Shown one piece after another: positions 62,361 through 64,000 of a stretch of 64,000 nt of DNA (position 1 is its first letter; each line of letters opens with the position of its first letter). Position numbers and translations under genes: made by a program. A model generated the notes under the pieces. It saw only the letters and a program-made list of their open reading frames with translations, was not told where the DNA came from and searched no databases. Where the stretch lies: positions 1 through 64,000 of the forward strand of contig JBALWS010000004.1 of assembly GCA_036960405.1 (NCBI GenBank), given 5' to 3'. This DNA comes from Motiliproteus sp036960405 (lineage in GTDB: Bacteria > Pseudomonadota > Gammaproteobacteria > Pseudomonadales > Balneatricaceae).

Positions 62361-63356
62361 TTAGACGCGTGTTAGCCAGCCGTGGCGATCTTCGGTCTTG
62401 CCCCACTGAATATCATTCAGGGTCTGACGCAGTTTGACCGTTGTCGCGCCAACGCCGCCGCTTCCGACTTTGATCTCTTTGCCTTGGTAGATCAGTGTAC
62501 CGACCGGTGTCAGCACCGCAGCGGTACCGGACAGAGCGGCTTCACAGCCAGGCTTGGCAGCGCGCTCGAGTAGCTCATCGACGCTCAGTTGGCGCTCGGA
62601 TACAGTCATCCCCAGATCGCGCGCGAGGGTCAGAATGGAGTCACGGGTGACACCGTGCAGGAAGCTCTCGTCCAACGCCTTGGTGATGATCTCGTCACCG
62701 TCGATCAGCAGGAAGTTGGCCGCGCCGGTCTCCTGAACATCGCCACCGGGACAGAACAGGACTTGGTCGGCGTTATGTTCTGCCCGCGCTTGCAAAATCG
62801 GGCGCAGCGCGCTGGCGTAGTTGCCGCCGCTCTTGATCATGCCGTTATGGGGGGCGCAGCGCATTCCCTGGTCATCGATCAGTAGTCGCAGGCAAGCATC
62901 GCCACCGGCAAAGTAATCGCCCACGGGTGATAGCAGGATGTACTGGCAGGAGCTCATCGACGGCGCAGCAGCCTTGCCGATAGCAGGCTCGGTGCCAAAA
63001 TGGGTCGGGCGGATATACATCGAACCCGGTGACGCAGGGACGTCGTCGGCAAAATGGGCCACGCTTTGGCGGATCATGCGGCCTGTTGCGGCGGGGTCGA
63101 TCTCGGGCAGGGCCAGCAGTCGACTGCTCTGGACAAAGCGCTCCAGGCCTCGATCCATGCGGAAGATCTGGATCGAGCCGTCGTCGTGGCGAAACGCCTT
63201 CATCCCTTCAAAGCAGGTGCTGGAGTAGTGCAGCACATGCGCGCCAGGGTGCAGCTGGATGCTGTTACTCGACACCATCTCTGCGTTACTCCAGCTCGAA
63301 CCATCAAACCAGGAGATCGCCATTTCAGGCATGAAAACAGTACCAAACGCAGACAT
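62361..63356 (-). CDS. ilvE: Branched-chain amino-acid aminotransferase
   Basis: 331 residues, fold type IV. The PLP lysine is Lys175 in GMIKSGGNYASALRP. Family segments STCFEGMKAFRHDDGSIQIF, GTEPAIGKAA and CPGGDVQETGAANFLLIDGD are present. It is the BCAT2/IlvE type, 331 residues, that carries out the last step of valine, leucine and isoleucine synthesis. GAGGTGG precedes the ATG. It works downstream of IlvD. Confidence 0.95.
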   Translation of the reverse strand: MSAFGTVFMPEMAISWFDGSSWSNAEMVSSNSIQLHPGAHVLHYSSTCFEGMKAFRHDDGSIQIFRMDRGLERFVQSSRLLALPEIDPAATGRMIRQSVAHFADDVPASPGSMYIRPTHFGTEPAIGKAAAPSMSSCQYILLSPVGDYFAGGDACLRLLIDDQGMRCAPHNGMIKSGGNYASALRPILQARAEHNADQVLFCPGGDVQETGAANFLLIDGDEIITKALDESFLHGVTRDSILTLARDLGMTVSERQLSVDELLERAAKPGCEAALSGTAAVLTPVGTLIYQGKEIKVGSGGVGATTVKLRQTLNDIQWGKTEDRHGWLTRV

Positions 63357-63393
63357 GTTGCCACCTCAAAAAAAGAGTCAGAAAGTTGTTCAA

Positions 63394-63461
63394 AATTGTC
63401 GGCAGGCCAAGGCCGTTGTAGTTATGCGGTTGTTGCCTGACAATTCAAAGCAGAGATTGTA
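63394..63461 (-). promoter_or_regulatory. Promoter and hairpin leader of ilvE
   Basis: A -10-like TACAAT lies on the minus strand at 63461-63456. It is followed by an inverted repeat, GCCTGACAATT (63435-63445) with AATTGTCGGCAGGC (63394-63407), and a T-rich stretch ahead of the ribosome-binding site. It could be a leader hairpin or attenuator; no leader peptide is evident. Confidence 0.35.
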
Positions 63462-63527
63462 GTCACCCGCGTCTAAAAAGGGAATTGCCGAGTCGCGGAA
63501 GTCAGCGTTTATCAGCCAATATTGTCA

Positions 63528-64000
63528 TCAACCGGCCTGGGAGCTATCGCCCCGTTCATACCCCGCCACTAAGCGTTGCCAGTGTGGATCATGATTCTGG
63601 TGCGGGAACATCTTTTCCAGCGACCGCCGCAAGCGCTTCAAGTTGCCTTGCTGCCACTCTTTAGCAGGGCTGCGAAGTTGGCAGCGATCAAAATCGATTA
63701 GGTAAACCCGGTTGCCACTGTTGAGCAGGATGTTGCGGAGGTTCAGATCGACATGATCGAGGCCGATGGCATGAAAACGGGCGATGGTTTTGCCCACTTC
63801 TTGCCAGGGGAAATCGTGCAGGTTGGATTCGAGTCGGTCGGCCATCGATTTAACGTCGGGCAGGCGCTCGGTGACAAAATCGGCACGGTAGCTCAGCCCG
63901 TCACGGATAATCTGAGCCGCCAGTGGCCGGGGGACCGGTAGGCCGCGCTGGCGTAGCATCTCGGTCAGAGCCAACTCCTGGTAGGCCCGAGTTTGCTTTA
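63528..64000 (-). CDS. kdkA: 3-deoxy-D-manno-octulosonic acid (Kdo) kinase, N-terminus cut by window
   Basis: The last ~157 codons of a protein kinase-like lipopolysaccharide kinase; it runs off the right edge. The frame is open to the window end (RAYQELALTEMLRQRGLPVP), so the first Met in the window is not the start. Catalytic HVDLNLRNILL and metal-binding VYLIDFDRCQL match the KdkA/WaaP family. It phosphorylates Kdo in the lipopolysaccharide core. Confidence 0.87.
   Translation of the reverse strand, partial: KQTRAYQELALTEMLRQRGLPVPRPLAAQIIRDGLSYRADFVTERLPDVKSMADRLESNLHDFPWQEVGKTIARFHAIGLDHVDLNLRNILLNSGNRVYLIDFDRCQLRSPAKEWQQGNLKRLRRSLEKMFPHQNHDPHWQRLVAGYERGDSSQAG

Noticed and set aside
1..64000. 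rRNA, tRNA, CRISPR, prophage, transposase or integrase genes
   Set aside because: None was visible; no tandem spacers, inverted terminal repeats or recombinase motifs were found by reading.

Overview
This window looks like a chromosomal segment of a free-living gammaproteobacterium in the Oceanospirillales/Pseudomonadales area. That placement is an inference from gene content and order: glnE close to ilvE and a Kdo-kinase gene, argE-argA, a stand-alone sbcDC pair, a DUF2339 protein beside a yjf-type stress operon, and a small RNA built like the Pseudomonas CrcZ/CrcY family. Base composition is moderately GC-rich throughout. I saw no rRNA or tRNA gene, CRISPR array, prophage or insertion sequence. 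Almost every base is in intact genes, and only the first (subtilase) and last (Kdo kinase) are cut by the window edges.

Layout. 1-2.4 kb: an ECF sigma / anti-sigma / subtilisin-like protease operon. 2.7-5.7 kb: a small hypothetical protein, a phospholipase-D lipoprotein and a membrane protein with ten exact 14-residue repeats. 5.8-10 kb: sbcD-sbcC. 10.2-11.3 kb: an Xre/MbcA-RES toxin-antitoxin pair. 11.4-12.7 kb: a DUF4136 lipoprotein and a double-cupin protein. 12.8-13.16 kb: the most interesting element, a sigma-54 promoter with upstream direct repeats driving a ~195-nt RNA made of A-R-N triplet blocks and ending in a strong terminator. This is the architecture of the Hfq/Crc-titrating RNAs of carbon catabolite repression. 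13.2-17.4 kb: a hypothetical protein, an MFS transporter and two outer-membrane barrels. 17.7-23.1 kb: a five-gene efflux-like operon (AI-2E/PerM permease, outer-membrane factor, HlyD/EmrA adaptor, DUF2955 permease, ion-channel protein). 23.4-25.2 kb: a divergent NmrA-like / LysR pair.

25.3-43.7 kb is a large membrane-stress region. On the minus strand are DUF2339 and an operon in the order yjfI-yjfJ(PspA)-K+ channel-yjfK-yjfL-yjfM-yjfC. Divergent on the plus strand are DUF6471-rhomboid, a YqiJ-like OB-fold membrane protein, a YqiK-like flotillin, a 1,776-residue AAA ATPase and a zinc-ribbon protein. The two halves share a control region containing two inverted repeats. I read this as one envelope-homeostasis module: PspA and flotillin scaffolds, a potassium channel, a glutathionylspermidine-synthase-like ligase and an ATPase.

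43.8-64 kb is mostly core metabolism and signalling: trmB, ilvD, a Crp/Fnr regulator with a DUF2892 protein, a glycine-zipper/PepSY/PhoP-PhoQ-like two-component operon, argA and argE, a low-affinity phosphate transporter with its PhoU-like partner, a CYTH triphosphatase preceded by two Pho-box-like sites, glnE, an LTA-synthase-like membrane sulfatase, ilvE and the start of a Kdo kinase gene. ilvD and ilvE serve branched-chain amino-acid synthesis, argA/argE serve arginine synthesis and glnE controls glutamine synthetase, so nitrogen and amino-acid metabolism dominate this end.
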